Below are positions 1 to 10,159 of a DNA stretch of 64,000 bases, one piece after another (the stretch's first letter is position 1; every line of letters begins with the position of its first letter). Made by a program: the position numbers and the translations under genes. The notes beneath the pieces were generated by a model. That model was not told the DNA's origin. It did no database searches and saw nothing but the letters and a program-made list of their open reading frames with translations. The DNA is from AWTP1-13 sp963832445 (GTDB lineage: Bacteria; Pseudomonadota; Alphaproteobacteria; Rhizobiales; Hyphomicrobiaceae): contig CAWHUM010000010.1 in assembly GCA_963832445.1 (NCBI GenBank), positions 186,001 through 250,000 on the forward strand, read 5' to 3'.

Positions 1-467
1 TCGAATACAAGGGCTACCGCACGCAGCTCGCGCCGACGGCGGGCTCAATGGGCTACGGTCTGCCGGCGGCGGTCGCCGCCAAGCTGGCCGCGCCCAGCCG
101 GGCAGTCGTCAATTTCCAGGGCGACGGGTGCTTTCTCATGACGGGGCAGGAGCTGGCGACTGCCGTGCAATACAGCCTGCCGATCGTGACGATCATCGCC
201 AACAACGGCGTCTACGGCACGATCCGCATGCATCAGGAGCGCGAGTATCCCAACCGGGTCATCGGCACGACGCTGATCAACCCCGACTTCGCCGCCTATG
301 CCCGCAGCTTCGGCGCCGAGGGCCTCACCGTCGAGGCTCAGCAGGACTTCGCCCCTGCGTTCCGGCAGGCACTAGCGACCAATAAGCCCGTGGTGATCGA
401 GCTCAAGCTCGACCCCGAGGCCATCTCGCCGCGCAAGACGCTGAGCGAGATTCGCGAGCACAAGTGA
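1..467 (+). CDS. Thiamine-diphosphate-dependent enzyme, C-terminal part (5' end outside window)
   Basis: The frame is open from the left edge and ends at 467, so only about 154 residues of the C-terminal half are visible. They contain the ThDP-binding signature: GDG followed about 25-30 residues later by NN (GDGCFLMTG ... IIANNGVYG), which coordinates Mg2+ and the diphosphate. This is the C-terminal domain of the acetolactate synthase / benzoylformate decarboxylase superfamily. The sequence just before the signature (APTAGSMGYGLPAA) is also typical. The substrate cannot be told from this part. Catabolic acetolactate synthase-like or 2-oxoacid decarboxylase roles are all possible. The true start lies upstream of the window. 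Confidence 0.85.
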   Translation, partial: EYKGYRTQLAPTAGSMGYGLPAAVAAKLAAPSRAVVNFQGDGCFLMTGQELATAVQYSLPIVTIIANNGVYGTIRMHQEREYPNRVIGTTLINPDFAAYARSFGAEGLTVEAQQDFAPAFRQALATNKPVVIELKLDPEAISPRKTLSEIREHK

Positions 468-617
468 ACGTCCGGTCAACTGCCGTCTCATTGCGAAACA
501 ACGGCGCTGCTTTGCCTCGTGCAGGTTAAGCGTATGCAAACGTACGCGTAGACTTACGCGGCCTATTGCTTCATCTTTTGCGAACCGAAACCGCTTCGCG
601 CCGCTTCCCATACGCCC

Positions 618-797
618 ATGGATCTGTTTGCCACCGACCAGCTCGACGCGACACGCTGGAAGCTCGCCAAGCTCGCCGCGTTCGTGTGTTTCGGGCTTGC
701 GTGTTGTCTGCTCGGCGCGTCGCTCGTGCTTTCGCAGCCAAATAGCGGTGGCGCCGGTCAAGGCTCTCAACCGTCTGCCGCAGCGCCGGCGAACTGA
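618..797 (+). CDS. Small single-pass membrane protein, hypothetical (59 aa)
   Basis: An ATG at 618 opens a 59-codon frame. It encodes a charged N-terminus (MDLFATDQLDATRWKLAKL), one hydrophobic stretch of about 20 residues (AAFVCFGLACCLLGASLVL) and a short polar tail rich in Gly, Ser and Ala. The pattern fits a small inner-membrane protein with a cytoplasmic N-terminus. It lies 150 bases after the ThDP enzyme and converges on hflX, whose stop is only 26 bases away. I recognise no family. The ribosome-binding site is weak, and the gene is supported only by its composition and its position in a gap. Confidence 0.4.
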   Translation: MDLFATDQLDATRWKLAKLAAFVCFGLACCLLGASLVLSQPNSGGAGQGSQPSAAAPAN

Positions 798-822
798 GCC
801 CGCCAGCCTTCCATTGATTTGA

Positions 823-2178
823 TCAATGCCGGCCGATACCGGACGGCTTGTCCAGCGCCAGCCCGGCGCGCTTCAACTCGCTCTCCAGCTTGCCCCTGGC
901 CGCGGCATCGATGCGGATTTGAGTTGTAACGGCGCCGGTAGTGGCGGTGTCCGACTTGAGCACCTCCGAATTCGCATGCAGCCAGCTGAGCAGGCGGCCC
1001 GCGTGCGCGGGAACTTCCACCGTCAGTATCTCGTCGCCAGCGCCGAGGCTGGCATCGATGGCGAGCCGCAATCCTTCCAGGCCCTCGCCGGTCAAGGCCG
1101 ACACCAGCACAGGACGCAGCTGGCGGCGCGCAATCGCGTGCCCCGCCTCGCTGCGCGCCGAGGGCGAGAGCCGGTCGGCCTTGTTCCACACCTCGAGCGG
1201 AGGCCCCGAGGACGCGTGCAACTCGCCGAGCACCGTTTCGACGTCATGCTGCTGCGCCGCCGTCTCCGGATGACTGATGTCGCGCACGTGCAGGATGAGA
1301 TCGGCCTCGACCACTTCCTCGAGCGTGGCGCGGAAGGCGGCGATCAGAAGCGTCGGCAGATTCGAAATGAAGCCCACGGTGTCGGACAGGATCACCCTGC
1401 GCCCGCTCGGCAGCCTCGTTTCGCGCATGGTCGGATCGAGGGTCTGGAACACCTGGTCCTTGGCCGAGACCGCGGCACCGGTCAGCGCATTGAAGAGCGT
1501 CGATTTGCCGGCATTGGTGTAGCCGACGAGGGCAACCACGGGGAACGGCACGCGCTTGCGTCCGGTGCGGTGCAGACCTCGCGTCTTGACGACCACCGCA
1601 AGCTCCTTGCGGATCGCGGCGATGCGCTCGTCGATCAGGCGCCGGTCGGTCTCGATCTGCGCCTCGCCGGGGCCGCCGAGGAAGCCGAAGCCGCCGCGCT
1701 GGCGCTCGAGGTGGGTCCACGTGCGCACCAGCCGGCCCTTCTGGTAGCTCAAGTGGGCCAGCTCTACCTGCAGGCGGCCTTCACGCGTGCGGGCGCGCTC
1801 ACCGAAGATTTCGAGGATCAGGCCGGTGCGGTCGAGAACCTTGCAGCCCCAAGCCTTCTCCAGGTTGCGCTGCTGCACCGGCGTGACCGTGTGGTCGACG
1901 ATTGCCAAGCCGGCATCGTGCTCGGCGACCAGCCGGCCGATCTCATCGACCTTGCCGGAGCCGAACAGCGTCGACGGCCTCGGCTGGGCAAGAGGCACCA
2001 ACTGCGCGGCCGCAACGTCGAGATCGATCGCCCGAGCGAGCCCCACCGCCTCGGCAAGGCGATCCTGCAGGGAATGCCTGGTAGGCGCGACCGCCAGTGC
2101 GCTGCCGTTGCTTTGCGGTGCGCCGCTACTGCGCCCGCCAGAGCGCACCGGCACCAGCACGACGGCGCGCATCACCAC
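823..2178 (-). CDS. hflX: Ribosome-associated GTPase HflX
   Basis: A 451-residue protein of normal family length. The N-terminal HflX domain (about 35-200) holds the conserved FGSGKVDEI and GGPGEAQIETDRR segments. The GTPase domain has its P-loop GYTNAGKST at 219-227, a DTVGF switch II segment and an NKAD base-recognition motif. HflX splits stalled or heat-damaged 70S ribosomes. It is the last gene of the ntr-hfq minus-strand block, 68 bases after hfq. The start is uncertain: the frame opens with GTG-GTG-ATG (2178, 2175, 2172) and stays open further upstream without an ATG, back to a stop inside hfq. Confidence 0.95.
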   Translation of the reverse strand: MVMRAVVLVPVRSGGRSSGAPQSNGSALAVAPTRHSLQDRLAEAVGLARAIDLDVAAAQLVPLAQPRPSTLFGSGKVDEIGRLVAEHDAGLAIVDHTVTPVQQRNLEKAWGCKVLDRTGLILEIFGERARTREGRLQVELAHLSYQKGRLVRTWTHLERQRGGFGFLGGPGEAQIETDRRLIDERIAAIRKELAVVVKTRGLHRTGRKRVPFPVVALVGYTNAGKSTLFNALTGAAVSAKDQVFQTLDPTMRETRLPSGRRVILSDTVGFISNLPTLLIAAFRATLEEVVEADLILHVRDISHPETAAQQHDVETVLGELHASSGPPLEVWNKADRLSPSARSEAGHAIARRQLRPVLVSALTGEGLEGLRLAIDASLGAGDEILTVEVPAHAGRLLSWLHANSEVLKSDTATTGAVTTQIRIDAAARGKLESELKRAGLALDKPSGIGRH

Positions 2179-2246
2179 TCGCTGACGTCCGGCGGAAGCA
2201 CGGCGCCTGCGGTCGGGCTTGGGCTTCGACGCGTTGGACGAAATGG

Positions 2247-2498
2247 CTATGCCTGCTGGCCTTCGGCCGGATCAACGTCCATCAGATGCACCGGCTGTCC
2301 CGGCATGATCGTTGATATGGCGTGCTTGTAGACCAATTGCGAGTGCCCGTCGCGACGAAGCAGCACGCAGAAATTGTCGAACCAAGTCACGATCCCCTGC
2401 AGCTTCACGCCGTTGATCAGGAAGATCGTCAGCGGCGTCTTGTTCTTGCGCACGTAGTTCAGGAACGTGTCCTGAAGGCTTTGGGCTTTTTCGGCCAT
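2247..2498 (-). CDS. hfq: RNA chaperone Hfq
   Basis: An 83-residue Hfq with both Sm motifs. Sm1 is in KTPLTIFLINGVKLQG and Sm2 is YKHAIST. The proximal-face signature is conserved and the C-terminal tail is short, as in Hyphomicrobiales. Hfq forms a hexamer that pairs small RNAs with mRNAs. In alphaproteobacteria it also affects nif and ntr expression. It lies between the aminotransferase gene and hflX. No clear Shine-Dalgarno sequence precedes the ATG. The leader instead carries three decamer repeats that are A-rich on the mRNA (2500-2529), described separately. Confidence 0.97.
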   Translation of the reverse strand: MAEKAQSLQDTFLNYVRKNKTPLTIFLINGVKLQGIVTWFDNFCVLLRRDGHSQLVYKHAISTIMPGQPVHLMDVDPAEGQQA

Positions 2499-2499
2499 T

Positions 2500-2529
2500 G
2501 TTATTGTCCGTTATTGTCTGTTCTTGTTA
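2500..2529 (-). promoter_or_regulatory. Three tandem decamers in the hfq leader; possible Hfq autoregulatory site
   Basis: The bases directly upstream of the hfq ATG consist of three 10-base units (gttattgtcc, gttattgtct, gttcttgtta). Read on the mRNA they give A-rich runs such as AACAAGAACAGA and AATAACAATG. These match the ARN triplet pattern bound by the distal face of Hfq. A role in autorepression is inferred from the motif and position. Confidence 0.4.
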
Positions 2530-2637
2530 CGCGGAAGGTGACGGTTGTTCGATCTACACCCCCGCGGGTAATTTGCAGATTCATGCTGCTCTGCACAAGA
2601 AGAATCGCCTCAGCCCAAGCTCCAAGTGCCCTGGGCA

Positions 2638-3501
2638 CTAAGCTTCGCCGAGTTCAGCCGATGCGTGAAATTCAGCCCTCAGTCTTTGGCTCAGGATGCC
2701 CGGTGCGCCGTTGCCGATGGGCTGCCCATCAATGCTGACGACCGGCATCACGATATTGGTTGCGGACGTGATGAAGGCTTCCCGGGCGGCCTTGGCCTCC
2801 TCGACCGTGAACGGACGCTCGACCAGCTCGAGGGCCTCCCGCTTCAGCACATCGATCAGCGTAGTGCGGGTGACGCCGCGGAGGATGGCGTGGTCCACCT
2901 GGCGCGTGACGAGGCGGCCCTCCTTGTCGACGATCCAGGCGTTGGACGAGGCGCCTTCCGTGACGTAACCCTTCTCGTCCACGAACCAAGCTTCCTTGGC
3001 GCCGGTGCTGCGGGCGCTCTCTTTGGCCAGCGCAGCCGGCAGCAGCATGACGGTCTTGATGTCGCAGCGGGCCCACCGCGTGTCGGGCATGGTGGTGATG
3101 CCGATACCGGCTTCGGCGGCCGCCGCCAGCCGAGCGGGCGACACACTGCGGGCGAGGCAGACGACGGTCGGCAGCACGTCGGTGGTAGGGAACAGGAAAT
3201 CGCGCGGGCCGGCCCCGCGGGTGACCTGCAGGTAGACGATGCCGTCGCGCACGCGGTTGCGCCGGATGGTCTCGCGCAGCACGCGGGCCCAGGCCCGCGC
3301 CGTCATCGGCTGTGGGATGGACAGCTCACCCAGCGAGCGGGTGAGGCGGGCCATGTGCCGGGTCTCGTCGACGAGGCTGCCGCCCTTCACCTCGCACACC
3401 TCGTAGACGGCGTCGGCGAACTGGAAGCCGCGGTCCTCCGCGTGCACGGCGGCCTGCGCGTAGGGGACGTACTGGCCGTTGACGTAGACGATGCGGGTCA
3501 T
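2638..3501 (-). CDS. dat: D-amino-acid aminotransferase (class IV PLP enzyme)
   Basis: A 287-residue fold-type IV aminotransferase. The PLP lysine is K149 in RWARCDIKTVMLLPA. The cofactor-binding TEGASSNAW segment follows, then the FITSATNIVMPVVSIDG region. This motif set fits D-alanine aminotransferase (2-oxoglutarate + D-Ala to D-Glu + pyruvate) better than branched-chain aminotransferase, although class IV members overlap in substrate. The ATG at 3501 is 17 bases after the ntrX stop, so it is probably cotranscribed with ntrX. The same gene sits between ntrX and hfq in related Hyphomicrobiales. Confidence 0.88.
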   Translation of the reverse strand: MTRIVYVNGQYVPYAQAAVHAEDRGFQFADAVYEVCEVKGGSLVDETRHMARLTRSLGELSIPQPMTARAWARVLRETIRRNRVRDGIVYLQVTRGAGPRDFLFPTTDVLPTVVCLARSVSPARLAAAAEAGIGITTMPDTRWARCDIKTVMLLPAALAKESARSTGAKEAWFVDEKGYVTEGASSNAWIVDKEGRLVTRQVDHAILRGVTRTTLIDVLKREALELVERPFTVEEAKAAREAFITSATNIVMPVVSIDGQPIGNGAPGILSQRLRAEFHASAELGEA

Positions 3502-3518
3502 AAGGCCTCGCCAATGGG

Positions 3519-4913
3519 CTAGCTCGGGCGGATGTCGCCGCTGCGCTCCTGCGAGCTGACCCCCAGCGCCCTGAGCTTGCGGTGCAGCGCGGAGCGCTCC
3601 ATGCCGACGAACTCGGCCGTGCGCGAGATGTTGCCGCCGAAGCGGTTGATCTGGGCGAGCAGGTACTCGCGCTCGAAGATCTCGCGGGCCTCGCGCAAGG
3701 GGAGCGACATCAGGTGCTCGGCGCCGCCGTTGACGGGCAGCGGCACGTTGGAGCCGATCTCCTCGGGCAGCATGTTGGCGGTGATGATGGCATCGGGGTC
3801 GCCGCCCGAGAGGATCAGCAGGCGCTCGATGTTGTTCCTGAGCTCGCGCACGTTGCCCGGCCAGTCGTGCGCCTGCAGGACGGCGACTGCGTCCTCGCCG
3901 ATCTTGCGCGGCGCCAGGCCGGAAGAGTGGGCGACCTGGGTGACGAAGTAGGTGATGAGCTGGGGGATGTCGTCGCGGCGCTCGGCGAGGCCCGGCACGC
4001 GCAGCGGCACCACGTTGAGGCGGTGATAAAGGTCCTCGCGGAAGCGGCCCTCCGCCATCTCGCGTTCCAGATCGCGGCTGGTGGAGGAGATGATGCGCAC
4101 GTCGACCGCCACCTTGGGGCCGCCGCCGACGCGCTGGAACTTCTGCTCGACGAGCACGCGCAGCACCTTGCCCTGCGTCTCGAGCGGCATGTCCGCCACC
4201 TCGTCGATGTAGAGCGTGCCGCCGTGCGCGGCCTCCAGCGCGCCGACCTTGCGGGGACCGGCGTGGTCCTCGGTGCCGAACAGCTCCTCCTCCACGCGAT
4301 CGGGCGCCATCGAGGCGGCGTTGAGCACGACGAAGGGGCCGTCCTTGCGGTGCGACTTGTCGTGCATCGCGCGGGCGCACAGCTCCTTGCCCGAGCCCGC
4401 CGCACCGCGAATGAGCACGCGGCTGTTGGTCGGCGCCACGCGGTCGAGGGCGGAGCGCAGCTGATTGATGGCCGCCGAGTTGCCGATCATGTCGAAGCTC
4501 ACCACCGAGCGCTCGCGCAATTCGCGCACCTCGCGCTGCAGCTTGGAGGCCTCCAGCGCCCGCGTCGTCACCAGCAGCAGGCGGTCGGCCTTGAAGGGCT
4601 TCTCGATGTAGTCGTAGGCGCCGCGCTTGATGGCGGTGACGGCGGTCTCGATGTTGCCGTGGCCGGAAATGATGATCACCGGCAGGTCGGGGTGCGCCTT
4701 CTTGGCGATGTTGAGCACCTCCAGGCCGTCCAGGCGGCTGCCCTGCAGCCAGATGTCGAGAATGACGAGCTGCGGCCGGCGCTCCTCGATGGCTTTGAGC
4801 GCCTCGTCGGAATCGCGCGCCAGCCGCGTGCGGTGGCCATCGTCCTGCAGAAAGCCCGCGACCATCTCGCGGATGTCAGCCTCGTCGTCGACGATCAAGA
4901 TGTCAGACGCCAT
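3519..4913 (-). CDS. ntrX: Nitrogen-assimilation response regulator NtrX
   Basis: A 464-residue regulator. The receiver domain (1-120) has acidic pocket D9/D10, phospho-acceptor D53 and K105. The AAA+ domain has Walker A GAAGSGKE (170-177) and a Walker B-type LYIDEVADM. A Fis-type HTH at the C-terminus (ISRTAEFVGMERSALHRKL) binds DNA. The region where sigma54 activators carry GAFTGA reads TEDHAGPRKVG (about 214-224), so the sigma54-contact loop is absent. That is consistent with NtrX acting through sigma70 promoters. It lies 24 bases downstream of its partner kinase gene ntrY. Confidence 0.95.
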   Translation of the reverse strand: MASDILIVDDEADIREMVAGFLQDDGHRTRLARDSDEALKAIEERRPQLVILDIWLQGSRLDGLEVLNIAKKAHPDLPVIIISGHGNIETAVTAIKRGAYDYIEKPFKADRLLLVTTRALEASKLQREVRELRERSVVSFDMIGNSAAINQLRSALDRVAPTNSRVLIRGAAGSGKELCARAMHDKSHRKDGPFVVLNAASMAPDRVEEELFGTEDHAGPRKVGALEAAHGGTLYIDEVADMPLETQGKVLRVLVEQKFQRVGGGPKVAVDVRIISSTSRDLEREMAEGRFREDLYHRLNVVPLRVPGLAERRDDIPQLITYFVTQVAHSSGLAPRKIGEDAVAVLQAHDWPGNVRELRNNIERLLILSGGDPDAIITANMLPEEIGSNVPLPVNGGAEHLMSLPLREAREIFEREYLLAQINRFGGNISRTAEFVGMERSALHRKLRALGVSSQERSGDIRPS

Positions 4914-4937
4914 CTGTCGCTCCTTGGGTCTTCAGTA

Positions 4938-7463
4938 TCAAGCGTTGCCGCCGACGGCAGCAGGCTCAGGCGATGCCGCCCGGCTCTCAGGGGGTGAGAG
5001 GACCGGCAGCGAAATGCGAAGCAAGGCGCCGTGCGTGCGGCCTGGCGCGGGCGGAGCGTCCTCCAGCGAGAGGATGCCGTTGTGCTGCTCCACGCTCTTC
5101 TGCACGATGGCGAGGCCGAGGCCAGTACCCTTGTTGCCCTTGGTGGTGACGTAGGGTTCGAGCAGCTTGCCACGGTTGTGCTTGGGCAGGCCCCCGCCGT
5201 TGTCGATGATCTCGATGTCGACGCGGTCGCCGTTGCGGCGCACGACGGTCTCGATGCGCCCGCTCCAGCCGGGCTCCCGGTTGGGGCTCTCGGCGTAGCT
5301 CTGGATCGCCTCCTGCGCGTTCTTCACGAGGTTGATGACGGCCTGCGAAATGAGGCGCCGGTCGCAGGAGACTATGATCGGCTCCTTGCCCACCTTGGTG
5401 TCAAACGCGATGTCGGTGCCGGCCATCTGGCGGTCGAGCACGGCCGCGCGCACAACATCGCGGATGTCCTGCGCCTCCATCACAGGCTTGGGCGAGCGGG
5501 CAAAAGCCGAGAACTCGTCCACCATGCGCGTCACGTCGCCGACCTGGCGGATGATGGTGTCGGTGCAGCGGTCGAACGTCTCGCGATCCTCCGTGATCAC
5601 TTTGCCGTACTTGCGCCGGATGCGCTCGGCGGAGAGTTGTATGGGGGTGAGCGGATTCTTGATCTCGTGGGCGATGCGCCTTGCCACATCGGCCCAGGCC
5701 GAGGTGCGCTGCGCGGAAACGAGCTCGGTGACATCGTCGAATGTCACGACCGAGGCGTGGGTCCTCTCGCCCGGCGTTTGCCCCGTGACACGCACCGCGA
5801 AGTTGCGCTCCTCGCCGTTGAGGACGAGCGTCACCTGCTGCTGGGCCCGGGCCTTGGCGTTGGCTTCGGCGCCCTCATTGAGGACACCTGCGAATTCAGG
5901 CACCACCGTGGACAATTGCCGGCCGACGAGCTCGGTCTCCTCGCGCCCCAGCAGCTTTTGCGCCGAGCGGTTGGCGAGCGTGATATGGCCGGCGCTGTCG
6001 AGCCCGATCACACCCGCCGAGACACCCGACAGAACAGCTTCCATGAACTGGCGCCGCTCGGTCAGCTGATCGTTGGCAGTGACCAGGTCGGTGCGTTGGC
6101 GCTCCAACTCCGTGGTCATGGCGTTGAAGTTGATGGACAGGCGGCGCATGTCGCCTTCGCCGCGCTTGATCGGCAGCTCGACGGCAAGATTGCCGCGCGC
6201 CACCTCCTGGGCGGCGCTGATCAAGCGTCGAATGGGGGCCACGAACAACCCCGCGAACCAGAGGCCTACCCAGATCGCAGCCAGCAGTGCCGTCAGCGAA
6301 ATCATGAAATACAGAAGGCCGTGTGCCAGCTGCAGGCCGCCGCGCGCGCGCCGCAACTCCTCGTAGGCGGCGACGCCCTCGTTGGTTTGGCGCAGGTGCC
6401 GAACCACCGTCGGGTCGACCCCGCGCGCGACGTAGAGGTAGGAGTCGGAATAGTTGTGCAGCTTGGTGAGGGCTGCGACGCGGCCACGCTGGGCATCCCT
6501 CACCAGGTGCTGGGGGAGCAGGTCGTAGGGGATGCCCTCGTCATCCAGGGCCTGCAACTTGAACGGCATCAGCAGGGGTACTTGGCCGGCCTCTGCAGAG
6601 CGGATGATCTGCGGGGGCGGGGCCACGTAGGGAATTCTGTCATCCTCAAGCACGGCAACCTTCACGTTGCCCTTGCCGTCGATGACGTAGGCCGCCGGCA
6701 AGTCGCGCAGACTCGCCTGGCCGATCATCAGCTCGCGAAACTTGGTCTTGTCGCCGGCGACAATCCCGGCCGCATCGTCGAGGTCGCGCGCCATGTTGAC
6801 GATGTCGGTGCGGATCACCTGGCCGTGCTCGAGCAGATAGGCGCTGGCGACCACCAGCGAGTTCTGCACGATTGCCTGAGTGCGCTGGTTGAACCAGCTA
6901 TCGAGCGCGCGCGAGAAGGTCGTGGTGGCGGCGACGGCGAGCAGCAGGGCGGGGAGCGCCGCGATCAGACTGAACAGAGCCACGATGCGTGCGTGCAGCC
7001 GCGCGCCGGCAACCTTCTCCCTCCAGGCACGCGCGAGACCGATCAGCTGAAGTGCGATCAGCGCCACCATGGCGACGACGAGCAGCGCGTTGATGATGAG
7101 CGCGCTCAACACGACATCGTTGCGGGGGATGATTGGGGTGAGCCCGGTCAGGATAAGGTAGGTCGCCAATCCCGAGACCACCGCCAAGCTGACGATGACG
7201 AGCCCGCTCCAGAATGCCCGGTCGCTGGTGCCCGGCAACGGCGGTCCACCCTCGATCAGCGGATCGAGCGGGGAGGACTGCGGGCCCTCGAGCGCGGGGC
7301 GTCCCAGCCGGGCCGCCACCTGCCGGGCGGCGTCGCCAATGGCGCGGCCAGCCCGGCCCAGCATTTCGCCGAGCCGATCCACAGCGCTCCTCAGCATATC
7401 CGTGACGTGTTGCCGTTCCACCTGACTGCGGCCCTCGTGCAGCAAAGCGACCACACTCATCAC
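4938..7463 (-). CDS. ntrY: Nitrogen-regulation sensor histidine kinase NtrY
   Basis: An 841-residue membrane sensor kinase. It has transmembrane segments near 85-108, 117-145, 158-182 and 380-410, with a periplasmic sensing region between the third and fourth. These are followed by a HAMP linker (about 410-460), a PAS domain (about 470-580), an H-box with H599 in RRIAHEIKNPLTP and an ATPase domain ending in GTGLGLAIVQ. It phosphorylates NtrX. The N-terminal tail of about 80 residues is longer than in most NtrY proteins, so translation may begin at an internal ATG such as M23. Spacing to ntrC is 105 bases. Confidence 0.93.
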   Translation of the reverse strand: MMSVVALLHEGRSQVERQHVTDMLRSAVDRLGEMLGRAGRAIGDAARQVAARLGRPALEGPQSSPLDPLIEGGPPLPGTSDRAFWSGLVIVSLAVVSGLATYLILTGLTPIIPRNDVVLSALIINALLVVAMVALIALQLIGLARAWREKVAGARLHARIVALFSLIAALPALLLAVAATTTFSRALDSWFNQRTQAIVQNSLVVASAYLLEHGQVIRTDIVNMARDLDDAAGIVAGDKTKFRELMIGQASLRDLPAAYVIDGKGNVKVAVLEDDRIPYVAPPPQIIRSAEAGQVPLLMPFKLQALDDEGIPYDLLPQHLVRDAQRGRVAALTKLHNYSDSYLYVARGVDPTVVRHLRQTNEGVAAYEELRRARGGLQLAHGLLYFMISLTALLAAIWVGLWFAGLFVAPIRRLISAAQEVARGNLAVELPIKRGEGDMRRLSINFNAMTTELERQRTDLVTANDQLTERRQFMEAVLSGVSAGVIGLDSAGHITLANRSAQKLLGREETELVGRQLSTVVPEFAGVLNEGAEANAKARAQQQVTLVLNGEERNFAVRVTGQTPGERTHASVVTFDDVTELVSAQRTSAWADVARRIAHEIKNPLTPIQLSAERIRRKYGKVITEDRETFDRCTDTIIRQVGDVTRMVDEFSAFARSPKPVMEAQDIRDVVRAAVLDRQMAGTDIAFDTKVGKEPIIVSCDRRLISQAVINLVKNAQEAIQSYAESPNREPGWSGRIETVVRRNGDRVDIEIIDNGGGLPKHNRGKLLEPYVTTKGNKGTGLGLAIVQKSVEQHNGILSLEDAPPAPGRTHGALLRISLPVLSPPESRAASPEPAAVGGNA

Positions 7464-7568
7464 ACACAGTGTGGCATTTTCGCGACAATGGTGGCTTAGC
7501 TATTCCGATCGCAGGCGTCAAGCTTATGAATGCAGGCTTCGCTAAGTCACGCGCCGAGCCCGGAATGG

Positions 7569-9014
<1,446 letters not shown>

Positions 9015-9025
9015 GCCAAAGTTCC

Positions 9026-10159
9026 TCACTTGCCCCGCGACCGCTGCTCCTGGAGCGGCAGCAGCACGCGGAACACTGTTTGTTTGGGCACCGACTCGCA
9101 CTCGATCACGCCTCCGTGGTCGCCGATGATCTTGGCAACCAATGCAAGACCCAGGCCGGTCCCGGTGCGTTTCGTTGTCACGAACGGGTCGAACAGGTGG
9201 GGTTTGAGCTCTTCCCGGATGCCGGGGCCGTTGTCCTCCACCTCGATCATCATGGGCAGGCTGACGCGGGCGCCGCTGCCGGGCAGGCCGAGCCGCATGC
9301 CCGGACGGAACGCGGTGCGCAGCGTGATGCGTCCACTGTCGCGACCTTCCTGAATGGCTTCGGCTGCGTTCTTGACCAGGTTGAGGAAGGCCTGGATCAG
9401 CTTGTCGCGACTGCCTGCCAGCGGTGGCAGCGAGGGGTCGAACTCGACGCCGATCCTGATGCCCTCCGCGAAGCCGGTTTCCGCCAGCCGCTTCACGTGG
9501 TCGAGCACCTGATGGATGTTGACGGGCTCGGCCCCCACGGGGCGCTCGTCGCCGAACACTTCCATGCGATCGACCAGATTGCGAATGCGATCGGTCTCCG
9601 TGCAGATGAGCTGGGCCAGCGCGCGGTCGGCGTCCTTGAGGCCGGGTTCCAACAGTTGCGCTGCCCCGCGGATGCCGGAGAGCGGGTTCTTGATCTCGTG
9701 CGCCAGCACCGATGCCAGGCCAGAGACCGACCGCGCCGCCGCGCGATGGGTTAGCTGGCGCTCGATCATCTGTGCCATCGAGCGCTGCTGCAGCATGAGC
9801 ACGATCAGGGATGCGTGGTCGGGCATGGGGCCCGCGAACACGTCGACCAGTTTCTGCACGCCCGTGCGCGGCAGGCCGACCTCGATGCCGTACTCGTTCA
9901 CGGTGGCGCCGGTGCGCCGCACCTGCCCCACCAGCGCCGAGAGAGGGCTCGAGAAGGCGATGATGTCGGGCAGCGTTTGGCGCTTCAGCACGCCCTGGCC
10001 CAGAGAGAAGAACGATTCGGCTGCGGCGTTGGCGTAGAGCACCCGATCGTCGTCGCCGAGCACCAGGATCGGATGCGGCAGCACCGACAGCAGCAGGTCA
10101 TGCTCGATATGGCGGCGTGGGCCTGGATTGATCCGCTCGCGAGCCGGTTCGGCGTTCAT
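9026..10159 (-). CDS. ntrB: Nitrogen regulation sensor kinase NtrB (GlnL)
   Basis: A 377-residue soluble histidine kinase. A PAS-like domain (about 20-130) precedes the H-box with H154 in VLAHEIKNPLSGIRG. The N-box FLNLVKNAAEA, G1 DNGPGI and G2 GTGLGLALV follow. There is no transmembrane segment. In the family, PII proteins switch NtrB between kinase and phosphatase states toward NtrC. Its start overlaps the dusB stop by four bases (10156-10159), so the two are translationally coupled, as in the conserved nifR3-ntrB-ntrC order. Confidence 0.96.
   Translation of the reverse strand: MNAEPARERINPGPRRHIEHDLLLSVLPHPILVLGDDDRVLYANAAAESFFSLGQGVLKRQTLPDIIAFSSPLSALVGQVRRTGATVNEYGIEVGLPRTGVQKLVDVFAGPMPDHASLIVLMLQQRSMAQMIERQLTHRAAARSVSGLASVLAHEIKNPLSGIRGAAQLLEPGLKDADRALAQLICTETDRIRNLVDRMEVFGDERPVGAEPVNIHQVLDHVKRLAETGFAEGIRIGVEFDPSLPPLAGSRDKLIQAFLNLVKNAAEAIQEGRDSGRITLRTAFRPGMRLGLPGSGARVSLPMMIEVEDNGPGIREELKPHLFDPFVTTKRTGTGLGLALVAKIIGDHGGVIECESVPKQTVFRVLLPLQEQRSRGK

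Noticed and set aside
823..2331. Long plus-strand frame opposite hflX (826-2331)
   Set aside because: It is the antisense shadow of hflX, with His/Gln/Arg-rich composition and no family similarity.
5031..7499. 822-codon plus-strand frame opposite ntrY
   Set aside because: A GC-driven antisense frame. The minus strand carries a complete NtrY with all kinase motifs.
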